Assembly (NCBI RefSeq): GCF_013340935.1
Contig: NZ_WHOS01000031.1
Span: 1 to 64,000, forward strand
Reading direction: 5' to 3'
Length of the DNA stretch: 64,000 nt
Source of the DNA: Azospirillum melinis
GTDB taxonomy: Bacteria > Pseudomonadota > Alphaproteobacteria > Azospirillales > Azospirillaceae
Shown here: positions 12,279 through 20,822 of the stretch, one piece after another
How positions within the stretch are numbered: position 1 is the stretch's first letter
Layout of the letters: the number at the start of each line of letters is the position of its first letter
Made by a program: the position numbers and the translations under genes
Notes under the pieces: model-generated
The model's database searches: none
The model's input: the letters and a program-made list of their open reading frames with translations, nothing else
Told to the model about the DNA's origin: nothing

Positions 12279-12408
12279 GCTCCGGCGTTCAGGCCCCCGC
12301 CGCCCCTTTCCCCGCACCTGTGGAGAAGAGGGCGACGGGGGCCTGAGGCCCTGACGGTTTCATCGCTCCACCACGCCACCACCACTCCCCACCACGGGAA
12401 TTTCCTTC

Positions 12409-13647
12409 ATGGCCACGACCCTCTCCCCCTTGGCTCCCGCCAGCTTCCCGACGTTGCCGCCCATCGCGGGCGTGCGCATCGCCACGGCGAACAGCGGCAT
12501 CCGATACAAGGGCCGCGACGATCTGCTGCTGGCCGTGCTGGATCCCGGCACCAGCGTGGCGGGCGTGCTGACCCGGTCGCTGACCTGCTCGGCTCCGGTG
12601 ATCTGGTGCCGCGACAGCCTGCCCAAGGGGTCGGCCCGTGCCGTGGTGGTGAATGCCGGCAATGCCAACGCCTTCACCGGCAAGGCGGGTGACGCCACCG
12701 TGCAGGCGACCGTCAGCGCCGCCGCCGAGCTGGCGGGCTGCGCTCCGGACGAGGTCTATATCGCGTCGACCGGCGTGATCGGCATCCCGCTGGCTGCCGA
12801 CGCCATCGGCAAGTGCCTGGCGCCGATGGCCCCGAGCCTTGCCGCCGATTCGGCCGCGTGGGAGAAGGCCGCCCGCGCCATCATGACCACCGACACCTTC
12901 CCGAAGGGCTCGGTGCGCACCGCGACCATCGGTGGCACGACGGTGACCATCGCCGGCTTCGCCAAGGGCTCCGGCATGATCGCGCCGGACATGGCGACGA
13001 TGCTGGGCTTCGTCTTCACCGACGCCGCCATCGCCGCCACCGCGCTGCAGGACATGCTGTCGGAGTTCACCGAGCGCACCTTCAACGCCGTGACCGTCGA
13101 TGGCGACACCTCGACCAGCGACACGCTGCTGCTGTTCGCGACGGGGAAGGCGGGCAACGCCCCGGTGTCGAGCGCCGATGCCGCCGAGCTGGCGGAATTC
13201 CGCGCCGCGCTGGAGGATCTGCTGCTCGATCTGGCCTTGCAGGTGGTGCGTGACGGCGAGGGGGCGACCAAGTTCATCGCCATCACCGTGCGCGGCGCCG
13301 ACAGCGACGCCGCCGCCAAGCGGATCGGCATGACGGTGGCGAACTCGCCGCTGGTCAAGACCGCCATTGCCGGCGAGGACGCCAACTGGGGCCGTATCGT
13401 CGCCGCCATCGGCCGCGCCGGCGAGCGCGCCGACCGCGACCTGATCAAGATCACCGTCGGCGGCACCCTGATCTGCGCCGAGGGGATGGAAGTCCCAGGT
13501 TACGACGAGACGCCGGTCACCGCCCACATGAAGGGTAAGGAGGTCGACATCGACATCGATCTCGGGCTGGGCAAGGGGACGGCGAAGGTGTGGACCTGCG
13601 ACCTGACCCACGGCTACATCGACATCAACGGCAGCTATCGAAGCTGA
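12409..13647 (+). CDS. argJ: bifunctional ornithine acetyltransferase / N-acetylglutamate synthase
   Basis: Arginine biosynthesis, steps 1 and 5: it moves acetyl from N-acetylornithine to glutamate. It has 412 residues, normal length. The self-cleavage site is KGSGMIAPDMATMLGF; the Thr after Ala becomes the nucleophile of the beta subunit. The STGVIGIPL oxyanion region is present, as is the C-terminal DLTHGYIDINGSYRS. The gene lies 6 bp before the Nudix gene and may share a transcript with it. The upstream parvulin gene may also be in the unit (130-bp gap). Confidence 0.96.
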   Translation: MATTLSPLAPASFPTLPPIAGVRIATANSGIRYKGRDDLLLAVLDPGTSVAGVLTRSLTCSAPVIWCRDSLPKGSARAVVVNAGNANAFTGKAGDATVQATVSAAAELAGCAPDEVYIASTGVIGIPLAADAIGKCLAPMAPSLAADSAAWEKAARAIMTTDTFPKGSVRTATIGGTTVTIAGFAKGSGMIAPDMATMLGFVFTDAAIAATALQDMLSEFTERTFNAVTVDGDTSTSDTLLLFATGKAGNAPVSSADAAELAEFRAALEDLLLDLALQVVRDGEGATKFIAITVRGADSDAAAKRIGMTVANSPLVKTAIAGEDANWGRIVAAIGRAGERADRDLIKITVGGTLICAEGMEVPGYDETPVTAHMKGKEVDIDIDLGLGKGTAKVWTCDLTHGYIDINGSYRS

Positions 13648-13653
13648 CGTGCC

Positions 13654-14097
13654 GTGACTGCCTGTTTCGATCCCAGCTCCACCCCCGCACCCGGCTCGCT
13701 GCCGGTGCTGCTGGTCGTCGCGGTGGCGCTCGTCGATGCCGACGGGCGCGTGCTGCTGGCCCAGCGCCCGCCCGGCAAGTCGCTGGCAGGCCTGTGGGAA
13801 TTCCCCGGTGGCAAGGTCGATGCCGGGGAGACGCCGGAAGCAGCGCTGGTGCGCGAGTTGAAGGAGGAGCTGGGCATCGACACGGCGGCCAGCTGCCTCG
13901 CGCCCTTCACCTTCGCGTCCCACAGCTACGAGCGGTTCCATCTGCTGATGCCGCTCTATGTCTGCCGGGTGTGGGAGGGCGACGTGATGCCGCGGGAAGG
14001 GCAGAAGCTTGCCTGGGTCTATCCGAACCGGATGGGCGATTACCCGATGCCGCCGGCCGACGTGCCGTTGGTGGCGATGCTGCGGGATCTGCTGTAA
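13654..14097 (+). CDS. mutT: MutT-type Nudix hydrolase (8-oxo-dGTP diphosphatase)
   Basis: A 147-residue cytoplasmic enzyme starting with GTG six bases after argJ. The Nudix box is complete: GGKVDAGETPEAALVRELKE then ELGI. Sanitising 8-oxo-dGTP is the likely role, judged from length, the QRPPGKSLAGLWEFPGG lead-in and the C-terminal PADVPLVAML motif typical of MutT. Other Nudix substrates cannot be excluded. Confidence 0.88.
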   Translation: MTACFDPSSTPAPGSLPVLLVVAVALVDADGRVLLAQRPPGKSLAGLWEFPGGKVDAGETPEAALVRELKEELGIDTAASCLAPFTFASHSYERFHLLMPLYVCRVWEGDVMPREGQKLAWVYPNRMGDYPMPPADVPLVAMLRDLL

Positions 14098-14153
14098 GGC
14101 GCGATACCATGCGTTGAAAATCGGGCCGCGCGACTGTATATTTTTCGGAGGTA

Positions 14154-14181
14154 GCCGGCGGGTGTTCCTGCACCCGCCGGC
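14154..14181 (-). terminator. perfect 11-bp hairpin after the microprotein ORF
   Basis: GCCGGCGGGTG and CACCCGCCGGC flank a 6-base loop, just downstream of the minus-strand 24-codon ORF. No T run follows, so its role as a terminator is tentative. Confidence 0.4.
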
Positions 14182-14194
14182 ACGCTTCCAGTGC

Positions 14195-14269
14195 TTAGCG
14201 CCGGATCAGGCGGATTTCGATCCGCCATCTCCGCCACTGGAGCACCAGGAAGAACGGCATCTTCTTCAT
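14195..14269 (-). CDS. 24-residue basic hydrophobic microprotein
   Basis: A 24-codon ORF starting MKKMPFFLVLQWRRW and ending in a basic, Ile/Leu/Arg-rich tail. A near-perfect ribosome-binding site (AAGGAGGAAGG) ends about 6 bases before the ATG. This is much stronger than for most genes here. It is bracketed by two perfect hairpins (14154-14181 and 14288-14318). The peptide would be an amphipathic cationic helix, possibly membrane-associated (inference). I do not recognise a family. It is opposite in direction to mutT and recQ. Confidence 0.5.
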   Translation of the reverse strand: MKKMPFFLVLQWRRWRIEIRLIRR

Positions 14270-14287
14270 GCCACCTTCCTCCTTCTG

Positions 14288-14320
14288 AAACGGCGGATGG
14301 ACCACCCATCCGCCGTTTTC
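14288..14320 (+). terminator. hairpin terminator downstream of mutT
   Basis: A 13-bp perfect stem (AAACGGCGGATGG with its complement), a 5-base loop and TTTT on the plus strand. It can stop argJ-mutT transcripts. On the minus strand it lies just upstream of the microprotein ribosome-binding site, so it might also act there. Confidence 0.6.
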
Positions 14321-14519
14321 AGTTTACACGTGGGCGATGAACTGACGCCACCTTTTCACACCAATGTGTGGTATCGGTGACTGTGCGCCGGTGAAGGTCC
14401 GACCTTTGTTCCCGGGCGCGTCCCTTTGCGGCTTTGCCCCGCGGGCGATCTGTGCGACATGATGGGGCGTTGAGACGACAAGCCGGATCTCCGGCACCAC
14501 TTTCCTGAACCGCATCGGC

Positions 14520-16448
14520 GTGGATTCGTTGTTTTCCTACGGCAATCTGGGTGCGTCGGACGATGCGCCCGGTCAACCGCCGGCCACGGCGCTCGAAGCG
14601 CTGCGGACGGTGTTCGGTTACGACTCCTTCCGCGGCCAGCAGGCCGACATCATCGACCATGTGGTGCGCGGCGGCGATGCGCTGGTGCTGATGCCGACTG
14701 GCGGCGGCAAATCGCTGTGCTATCAGATCCCGGCGCTGGTGCGCGACGGGGTGACGGTGGTGGTCTCGCCGCTGATCGCTCTGATGCGCGATCAGGTGAC
14801 GGCGCTGCGGGAACTGGGCGTGCGCGCCGCCTTCCTCAATTCCTCCCTCGGCCCGGCCGAGGCGCGGGAGGTGGAGCGGGCGATGGTGCAGGGCGAGATC
14901 GACCTCGTCTACGTTGCCCCGGAACGGCTAGTGACGCCGCGCTTCCTCGACCTGCTCGACCGCACACGGTTGGCGCTGTTCGCGCTGGACGAGGCGCATT
15001 GCGTGTCGCAGTGGGGGCATGACTTCCGGCCTGAATATCTGCAACTGTCGATCCTGCACGAACGGCACCCGATGGTGCCGCGCATCGCGCTGACCGCCAC
15101 CGCCGACGTGCAGACCCGCGCCGAGATCAAGGACAAGCTGGGGCTGACCGACGCCCGCGTCTTCCTGTCCAGCTTCGACCGACCCAACATCACTTACCGG
15201 GTGGTGCCGAAGAAGAGCGAGCGCCAGCAGATGCTGGCCTTCCTGCGCGACAACCATCCGGAAGACGCCGGCATCGTCTATTGCATGTCGCGCAACAAGG
15301 TGGAGGAGGTCGCGGCCTGGCTGAACCAACAGGGCCGCGAGGCTCTGCCCTACCATGCCGGGCTGCCCGCCGAGACGCGCGAGGCCAACCAGGACCGCTT
15401 CATCAAGAGCGAAGGTCTGGTCATGGTGGCCACCGTCGCCTTCGGCATGGGCATCGACAAGCCGAACGTCCGCTTCGTCTGCCACCTCGATCCGCCCAAG
15501 AGCCTGGAAGCCTATTACCAGGAGACCGGCCGCGCCGGCCGCGACGGGCTGCCCGCCAACGCCTGGATGGCCTATGGCATGGCCGACGTGGTGATGCTGC
15601 GCCAGATGCTGGAGCAGTCGGAGGCTGGCGACAGCCACCGCCGGGTGGAGCGCGGCAAGCTGGAAGCCCTGCTGGGCTTCTGCGAGACGTCGGACTGCCG
15701 CCGTCAGGTGCTGCTGAACTATTTCAACGAGACGCTGCCGGAGCCCTGCGGCAACTGCGACACCTGCCTGGACCCGGTCGAGACCTGGGACGGCACCATC
15801 GCCGCGCAGAAGGCATTGTCGGCGGTCTACCGCACCGGGCAGCGCTATGGCGCCGGCCATCTGATCGACGTGCTGGTCGGCAACGCCACCGAAAAGGTGG
15901 TGCAGCAGAACCATGACCAGCTGAAGACCTTCGGCGTCGGCAAGGACCTGACCAAGGTCGAATGGCAGTCGGTCTACCGCCAGCTTGTCGCGACCGGCCT
16001 TTTGACCGTCGATCTGGAGGGTTATGGCGGTTTCCGCCTGACCGATGCCGGGGTGGCCGTCATCAAGGGGCAGCGGGTGGTGAAGCTGCGCAAGGACCCG
16101 GTGCTGGAACGCCGCCGCGGCGTCCACGATGCGCTGCGCCGTCACACGGCGCGGGGTGGGTCGGTCGGCGGCGGCTTGAGCGGGGAGGGCGTGTCGCGCT
16201 CCGGCGCCCGCGGAACGCTGTCGGCGGCCGACGACGCGCTGTGGCATGCGCTGAAGGACTGCCGCACCACGTTGGCGAAGGCCCAGGGTGTGCCGCCCTA
16301 TGTGATCTTCCACGACAGCACGCTGTTGGAGATGGTGGCCCAGCGCCCCCGCGACCACGCCACCTTCGCCCATCTGCCGGGGGTCGGCGGGCGCAAGCTG
16401 GAACGCTACGCCGACGCCTTCCTGGAGGTGATCCGGCAGCACGGGTGA
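14520..16448 (+). CDS. recQ: ATP-dependent DNA helicase RecQ
   Basis: A 3'-5' DNA helicase of recombination and fork repair, 642 residues, starting with GTG. Walker A is MPTGGGKS at 58-65. The box is DEAH at 157-160, within the RecQ-specific DEAHCVSQWGHDFRPEY. The helicase C-terminal domain has TGRAGRDG. The RQC zinc site is C-x(6)-C ... CGNCDTC. An HRDC domain fills the last 80 residues. All parts expected of a full RecQ are present. It ends about 100 bp before the tRNA used as the prophage target. Confidence 0.96.
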   Translation: MDSLFSYGNLGASDDAPGQPPATALEALRTVFGYDSFRGQQADIIDHVVRGGDALVLMPTGGGKSLCYQIPALVRDGVTVVVSPLIALMRDQVTALRELGVRAAFLNSSLGPAEAREVERAMVQGEIDLVYVAPERLVTPRFLDLLDRTRLALFALDEAHCVSQWGHDFRPEYLQLSILHERHPMVPRIALTATADVQTRAEIKDKLGLTDARVFLSSFDRPNITYRVVPKKSERQQMLAFLRDNHPEDAGIVYCMSRNKVEEVAAWLNQQGREALPYHAGLPAETREANQDRFIKSEGLVMVATVAFGMGIDKPNVRFVCHLDPPKSLEAYYQETGRAGRDGLPANAWMAYGMADVVMLRQMLEQSEAGDSHRRVERGKLEALLGFCETSDCRRQVLLNYFNETLPEPCGNCDTCLDPVETWDGTIAAQKALSAVYRTGQRYGAGHLIDVLVGNATEKVVQQNHDQLKTFGVGKDLTKVEWQSVYRQLVATGLLTVDLEGYGGFRLTDAGVAVIKGQRVVKLRKDPVLERRRGVHDALRRHTARGGSVGGGLSGEGVSRSGARGTLSAADDALWHALKDCRTTLAKAQGVPPYVIFHDSTLLEMVAQRPRDHATFAHLPGVGGRKLERYADAFLEVIRQHG

Positions 16449-16551
16449 GGCTTTCGGGTGCATGGCAGGTTTGAGGATGGCTGGCCGATTTTTCCAAAAT
16501 TCACCGCTTGCATCCCGCGAAGCACCTCGCTATGTTCCGCGCCACAACGAC

Positions 16552-16630
<79 letters not shown>

Positions 16631-16660
16631 TCCCACCAGTGTCATCGCTGGTTTCCCACA

Positions 16661-16695
16661 AGCAGCCATCCGCGAAAGCGGTTGGCTGCTTTTTG
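16661..16695 (+). terminator. prophage-borne terminator after tRNA-Thr
   Basis: A 13-position stem with one mismatch, closed by a GAAA tetraloop and followed by TTTTTG. It lies 31 bases past the att core, so the element supplies a new 3' end for the host tRNA transcript. Confidence 0.75.
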
Positions 16696-16861
16696 CTTTG
16701 TCTGAACAAAATGTATGCTGCTTACTTTCATGCGCAGGCTACCTGTCCGTTTCAAAAGCAGCCACGGGTTGGCTTTTGAATAAAAGTTAATAAAAATGCA
16801 ACATCACCATGCCTTCTCCAATGGCTTGACATAAGGGTGTGTCAGAGAGTCTAATGCCGAT
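16696..16861. promoter_or_regulatory. AT-rich upstream region of the cargo cassette
   Basis: AT-rich, with no ORF. It contains repeated sequence around the tRNA-proximal hairpin (ggttggctttt near 16769) and a candidate extended promoter near 16826-16850 (ttgacataagggtgtgtca). Int arm-type sites may also lie here. The exact promoter is not determined. Confidence 0.35.
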
Positions 16862-17113
16862 ATGCATAATCGCTCAAGCATAAACTCTAAGAAAAACAAC
16901 CGCTTATCGGAAATGGATGAAGGCGGTGCGTTGCAAGAAGAAATGCCCCTCGGTAGCGGCTCGGGGAAAAATCCTGCTGCGGTTGCTCTGGGGCGTCTTG
17001 GCGGTAGAAGAGGGGGGCCCGCACGAGCAGAAAAGCTGACAGCAGAGGAGCGTAAACAAATCGCTACACGTGCGGCTAAAGCGCGATGGGATAAGAATAA
17101 GGAACCGGGGTGA
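16862..17113 (+). CDS. small basic protein with GRLGG-KARW motif
   Basis: An 83-residue protein. The first half is polar and Asn/Gly/Ser-rich. The second half has the recognisable pattern AVALGRLGGRRGGPARAEKL ... RKQIATRAAKARWDKN, seen in many small phage and plasmid proteins of unknown role, sometimes described as histone-like. It is the first gene of an AT-richer three-gene unit; its stop overlaps the protease start (TGATG). Nucleic-acid binding is an inference from its basic charge. Confidence 0.65.
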   Translation: MHNRSSINSKKNNRLSEMDEGGALQEEMPLGSGSGKNPAAVALGRLGGRRGGPARAEKLTAEERKQIATRAAKARWDKNKEPG

Positions 17114-17994
17114 TGGCCTTAAAGTCGACTGGAACTAAGCAGGTTATTGAAGAGCAGTTATCAGAAAGGATCCAAAAAATTGAGGATCTGATGGATGCTG
17201 ATTGCCTAGCTTATGTCGGGCCAATAGCTTTTGGTGTTGATGATGCAATTCGGGATGCCGTAGAAGAAATAGAAAATAAGAAGAAAAAGCTTGTCTTCAT
17301 TCTAGAAACCTCTGGAGGTTTCGCGGAAACAACGAGGCGTATCGCTGACACAGTTAGGCATCACTACACCACTGTTGATTTTCTGATTCCTAGTTATGCA
17401 ATGTCGGCTGGGACTATTCTCGCAATGGCAGGTGATGCCATCCATATGGACTATTATTCTGTTTTGGGTCCGATTGATCCCCAAATTGAAGGTCCAGATG
17501 GGGCTCTTATCCCTGCATTGGGATATTTAATCCGGTATGAAGACTTGCTTGCTAAGGCAAATGATGGGAAGATTACCAGTCCTGAGATGGATATATTGTT
17601 GTCCTTTGATCAAGGTCAGCTCTATTCTTATGAGCAAGCTAGAGATCTTTCTCGTTCTTTGCTCGAGGAGTGGCTTGTAAAATACAAATTCAAGGATTGG
17701 GTCGAAACAGAGACCCAAAAGACTCCAGTGACTGAAGATATGAAAAAGGCTCGGTCAAAAGAAATAGCTGATAGACTTAACAACGTGCGTCGATGGAACT
17801 CACACGGAATTGGCATAAATATGGAATTGCTCCGTAAAGAGCTAAACCTAAAGATCGATGATTTTGGCCAAGTTCCGGAACTGAGTGCTGCTATCCGCCG
17901 TTATCATAAGCTACTGGTCGATCATGGAGCGCGTATGCGGCACAATTCGATTGTCCATACACGTGATGCATATCGACCTCTTGCGGTCCGTTAG
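17113..17994 (+). CDS. SDH-type Clp-fold serine protease
   Basis: A 293-residue protein of the SDH_sah / ClpP-crotonase fold. Visible signatures are the GPI and ETSGGF turn (near residues 35 and 66), the nucleophile region PSYAMSAGTILAMAGDAI near residue 100 with the likely catalytic Ser in AMSAGT, and DYYSVLGPIDPQ further on. No signal peptide or membrane anchor is evident, so it is probably cytoplasmic. It is coupled by TGATG overlap to the basic small protein. Its low GC differs from the phage genes, suggesting late acquisition. The proteolytic target is unknown. Confidence 0.72.
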   Translation: MALKSTGTKQVIEEQLSERIQKIEDLMDADCLAYVGPIAFGVDDAIRDAVEEIENKKKKLVFILETSGGFAETTRRIADTVRHHYTTVDFLIPSYAMSAGTILAMAGDAIHMDYYSVLGPIDPQIEGPDGALIPALGYLIRYEDLLAKANDGKITSPEMDILLSFDQGQLYSYEQARDLSRSLLEEWLVKYKFKDWVETETQKTPVTEDMKKARSKEIADRLNNVRRWNSHGIGINMELLRKELNLKIDDFGQVPELSAAIRRYHKLLVDHGARMRHNSIVHTRDAYRPLAVR

Positions 17995-18005
17995 GAAGGT
18001 GTGCA

Positions 18006-18230
18006 ATGGAAAAGCTCAACATTGAAGCTATCCTGGAGAAAAACCCTCAAATTGACCGGAAGTCGGTGGAAGAAAAAATGAAGAAGGTGTCGGAAGAAGG
18101 TTATCCAACGAGAAGGGGTAAAAGCGGCTCCGCTTCTCCCTACGCTAGCCGCCGTTTTTTCTTCGATACTAAGGAAAAGTCTGAGGATTTGGTCGATCCT
18201 CAATATCGGTCTCATTTTGGAAAGCGGTGA
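18006..18230 (+). CDS. small hypothetical protein, third gene of the protease cassette
   Basis: A 74-residue charged protein with no recognised domain. The first 30 residues are a Lys/Glu-rich helix (IEAILEKNPQIDRKSVEEKM); the rest is basic with RRFFFDTKEKS. The start has GGAAGG nine bases upstream and lies 11 bp after the protease, so the three genes are surely one operon. It may be an adaptor or regulator of the protease (inference). A bidirectional terminator follows at 18289. Confidence 0.55.
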   Translation: MEKLNIEAILEKNPQIDRKSVEEKMKKVSEEGYPTRRGKSGSASPYASRRFFFDTKEKSEDLVDPQYRSHFGKR

Positions 18231-18288
18231 CGTGGAGCTGGCGTAGCTTTTGCGCCACTAAAGAATAGGAAAATTTGAGCTGTGGCGT

Positions 18289-18324
18289 TTGAGCCTAAAA
18301 AAGGGCTCAAGCGTCTATTTTTTT
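18289..18324. terminator. bidirectional terminator between cargo cassette and int
   Basis: TTGAGCC/GGCTCAA stem with an A-rich loop, followed by T7 on the plus strand. It overlaps the int stop codon from the other side, separating the convergent units. Confidence 0.6.
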
Positions 18325-19391
18325 GAGAATTTACCTATCTCTGAACGCACACTGCTCCGCTTGCTTTGCGCAGCCGCCGCCATGCGATCATCCGGTCGAA
18401 CATAGACGGCGACCACGCCGCGGGACCGATGCCCCGTCACCGCGCGGATCTCGTCATCAGTGGCGCCGGCCGCGCCCAGTTCGGTGGCGGCGGTGCGGCG
18501 CAGGTCGCGGAACTGCAACTCCGCCGGCAGCTGGGCGAGCGCGCGGATCCGGGCGAACTCGTGGCCGAAGTGGAATTTCTGGTACGGCCTGCCAGTCGCC
18601 TCGCTGACGATGACCTGCACGGCGTCGCGCTTCACCTTCCCCAGCAGCGCCTGCATGGCCGGCGTCACCGGCACCCGCAGGGCGTGCTTGGTCTTCCCCT
18701 GCACCAAGCTGAAGGCTGTGCCGTCATAGTCCGACCATTTCAGCGCCAGGATGTCCCCCTGCCGCTGGCCGATGTCGAGCGCCAGCCGAACCGCGAGCGC
18801 CAGTGACTCCCGGTCGGCCTCGATGGCGGCGGCGCAGAAGATCTCGACCTGATCGGGTGTCCACAGCTGCGTCCGGGCCTGCGTGCCGATCAGCCGCATC
18901 CCATCCGCCGGCGACACGTCGATCATGCCGCGGTCGCAGGCATGACCCAGCACGATCCGCCAGATCCGCATCACCGCGTTGGCGGTGGCGAGGCCGGACT
19001 TCTTCTGCACCGCCTCATAGCCCGTCACCAGCCACGCCCTGGTGATGCTGGCCACCAGCTTGTTGCCGGCCACCTTTTCGATCCGGTTCAGCAGGAGCCG
19101 GTATTCGTGCTTCGTCTTCGGCGCCAGCTTGGCGTACTGCGGCGAGGCCTGATACTTCGCGATGAGGTCGGCCACGCTGTTCGGGAGGATCGCGGGCTGG
19201 AGGCCGGAGCGGCGGACCCGCTCGGCCTCGACCTCTGCGTTCAACTCGCGAGCGCGGGCAATCGCCTTGTCCGTGTCATCGCCCAGCGCTTCGTCGCTGA
19301 AGCCCAGCGCCTTGACGGCTGGGGTGGTGCGCCAATACCAGCGCCCAGCCACCCGCTTCATGCGCAGGACCGTCAACTCCACCTTGCCCAT
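18315..19391 (-). CDS. int: prophage tyrosine integrase
   Basis: Catalyses site-specific recombination at the tRNA-Thr att site. It has 358 residues: an N-terminal arm-binding part, a SAM-like core-binding domain (about 70-165) and a catalytic domain. Catalytic residues seen are Arg210 (DIGQRQGD), the FRDLRR box with Arg298, His321 (GHRS) and Tyr330 (VAVYVRP). The first position of the HxxR box is Arg instead of His, a variant found in many phage integrases. It is the last gene of the leftward operon. Its start overlaps the excisionase-like gene by 19 bp. Confidence 0.93.
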   Translation of the reverse strand: MGKVELTVLRMKRVAGRWYWRTTPAVKALGFSDEALGDDTDKAIARARELNAEVEAERVRRSGLQPAILPNSVADLIAKYQASPQYAKLAPKTKHEYRLLLNRIEKVAGNKLVASITRAWLVTGYEAVQKKSGLATANAVMRIWRIVLGHACDRGMIDVSPADGMRLIGTQARTQLWTPDQVEIFCAAAIEADRESLALAVRLALDIGQRQGDILALKWSDYDGTAFSLVQGKTKHALRVPVTPAMQALLGKVKRDAVQVIVSEATGRPYQKFHFGHEFARIRALAQLPAELQFRDLRRTAATELGAAGATDDEIRAVTGHRSRGVVAVYVRPDDRMAAAAQSKRSSVRSEIGKFSKK

Positions 19392-19660
19392 TCGTCAGCG
19401 CCCGCCGTGCCTGTCGTGGATGAGTGTTGCACAAGCCCGCTGCGCTCGTCCTGCCGTCTATCCAGCAGCAGGCGGTCCCACAACAGGCGGGCGGTGCGCC
19501 TGCCTGCGCCGCCGCGGCGTTCAGGCTCCGGCCAGCGGCCTTCCTCGACTTCCTTGGCAAACTGGCCGGGGGACACGCCGACATAGCGCGCTGCCTGGTC
19601 GCGGCTGAGCATGCGCGGCCAGTACGGCAAGCCTTCCAGGTCAGAGACTCGGGCGGCCAA
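19373..19660 (-). CDS. excisionase/AlpA-like helix-turn-helix protein
   Basis: A 95-residue protein directly before and overlapping int. The core MLSRDQAARYVGVSPGQFAK ... EEGRWPEPERRGGAGRRTARL is a MerR/AlpA-type HTH with a basic wing, as in phage directionality factors. The role in excision is inferred from this motif and from position. The C-terminal 30 residues look unstructured. Confidence 0.7.
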   Translation of the reverse strand: MAARVSDLEGLPYWPRMLSRDQAARYVGVSPGQFAKEVEEGRWPEPERRGGAGRRTARLLWDRLLLDRRQDERSGLVQHSSTTGTAGADEWARWS

Positions 19661-19690
19661 GGCTCACCTCCATCCGGCGATAGGCGACGA

Positions 19691-20011
19691 TCACGTCGAG
19701 CCTCCCGTGTGCGGGTCGGCCAGCGGGACGGCCGGCAGCGTCCGCGTCGGTCCGCCATGCGCCAGCAGGTAGGCGGTGGGGGAGGGCACGGCGACCACCA
19801 GCACGGGGAAGACGGCGCGCGGGTAGTGGGTGGGGATGTCCATGCTGTAGACGCCGGGGGTGAGGATGTCGCAGACGACCGGCACCTCGCCCGCGGCGAG
19901 GATGACCAGCCGCTCGCCCTGCCGGAACTGGATCCGGCGGACGTCGGCCGGGGTATCGAACTGCGCCGCGTGGCACACCTGCCAGTCGGTTGATTCGAGG
20001 GTGAGGATCAC
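19691..20011 (-). CDS. hypothetical phage protein
   Basis: A 106-residue protein without a recognised domain, beta-rich in appearance (ILTLESTDWQVCHAAQFDTP ... VVCDILTPGVYSMDIP). It is in the leftward early operon between two small genes; its start overlaps the stop of the gene upstream (4 bp). No signal or membrane segment is clear, although residues 65-80 are hydrophobic. Confidence 0.6.
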   Translation of the reverse strand: MILTLESTDWQVCHAAQFDTPADVRRIQFRQGERLVILAAGEVPVVCDILTPGVYSMDIPTHYPRAVFPVLVVAVPSPTAYLLAHGGPTRTLPAVPLADPHTGGST

Positions 20012-20190
20012 GGCAGTTCCTTCCGTGCCAGTTCGGCGTAGTCGCGGTGATAGCGCGCGGCGGATAGCAGGCGCATGCGGCGGAGTTGGAGGCGGGTGCT
20101 TCCTGCCTCCAACTCGACCCGGCCGGCTTCCTCGAAGTGCCGTTGGACAAGACCGACCAGGGCAACGGTTTCATCTACCGCGCCGGTCAT
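20008..20190 (-). CDS. small hypothetical phage protein
   Basis: About 60 residues from the start at 20190, which follows the upstream stop by one base. Helical, Arg/Leu-rich (LVQRHFEEAGRVELEAGSTR). A longer in-frame start at 20229 would overlap the upstream gene and has a less natural N-terminus. No known family. Part of the leftward operon. Confidence 0.5.
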   Translation of the reverse strand: MTGAVDETVALVGLVQRHFEEAGRVELEAGSTRLQLRRMRLLSAARYHRDYAELARKELP

Positions 20191-20191
20191 C

Positions 20192-20638
20192 TCAGTTTTC
20201 CACCCGGCTGGCTGTGAACCCGCAGCCATTGGCGCGGCGTTCCTGGCTCAGGAAGGACAGCACGGCATTCGGCGCTGTGTAGGTCTGGAGGAAAAGGCGG
20301 ACCAGAGAGGTGAGCGGCAGATCGTCGGTGTGGAACCGCTCATGCACGGCGCTGATCAGGACATCGCGGTTCGCGTAGCCTTCTGCCTCCGCAACGTGAT
20401 CCAGCAACAGCCACGACGTCACATCGAGCCGCATGGATGTCCGATGCGCTGTCCAGCGGTTGTTGACCACCACGTTGTAAGTGACCAACGGCGTTGCGCC
20501 CTTCTTGGGCAGCGCCGGAGCCATGTGCCGCAGCGTGCTCTCCAGCTTTTCGGAGTGCGACGGCGCGAAGGATCGGTCCATGGATACGTTCTGCGCCCCG
20601 GCACGACGCTGCAATGGAACCCGAATTTGGTTGCTCAT
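20192..20638 (-). CDS. hypothetical protein, first gene of the leftward early operon
   Basis: A 148-residue protein from Met 20638, which has AAGGAAAGGG well placed upstream; the ORF could start earlier at 20668 but without such a site. The basic N-terminus (NQIRVPLQRRAG) precedes a folded part with RTSMRLDVTSWLLLDHVAEAEGYANRD, which looks like a ribbon-helix-helix-type DNA-binding segment (tentative). It is the promoter-proximal gene downstream of the OL-like operators at 20739-20780, so probably expressed first on induction. Confidence 0.6.
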   Translation of the reverse strand: MSNQIRVPLQRRAGAQNVSMDRSFAPSHSEKLESTLRHMAPALPKKGATPLVTYNVVVNNRWTAHRTSMRLDVTSWLLLDHVAEAEGYANRDVLISAVHERFHTDDLPLTSLVRLFLQTYTAPNAVLSFLSQERRANGCGFTASRVEN

Positions 20639-20738
20639 TGCCCTTTCCTTTGTTTTTCGCTCGATCACGCTGCTTGAAGGCCCATCGAATGGATTCGGTA
20701 GGCACTCAACGTGATTTTTGACACCTCATGTTGCGAAT

Positions 20739-20780
20739 ACGGTACATCACGTACCTTTTCAACTCAACACAAAACGTACC
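20739..20780 (-). promoter_or_regulatory. left early promoter with two CI/Cro-type operators
   Basis: On the minus strand, TTGAGT (20767-20762), a 17-base spacer and TACCGT (20744-20739) form a promoter for the int operon. A 15-bp palindrome GGTACATCACGTACC (20741-20755) sits between and over the -10. A second, half-conserved site, AACACAAAACGTACC (20766-20780), covers the -35, 25 bp away. The geometry matches the cro promoter at 21226. Confidence 0.65.
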
Positions 20781-20822
20781 CTATGAGAACGGGTCAACGG
20801 TCCAGGCGCATTCACTGCCACA

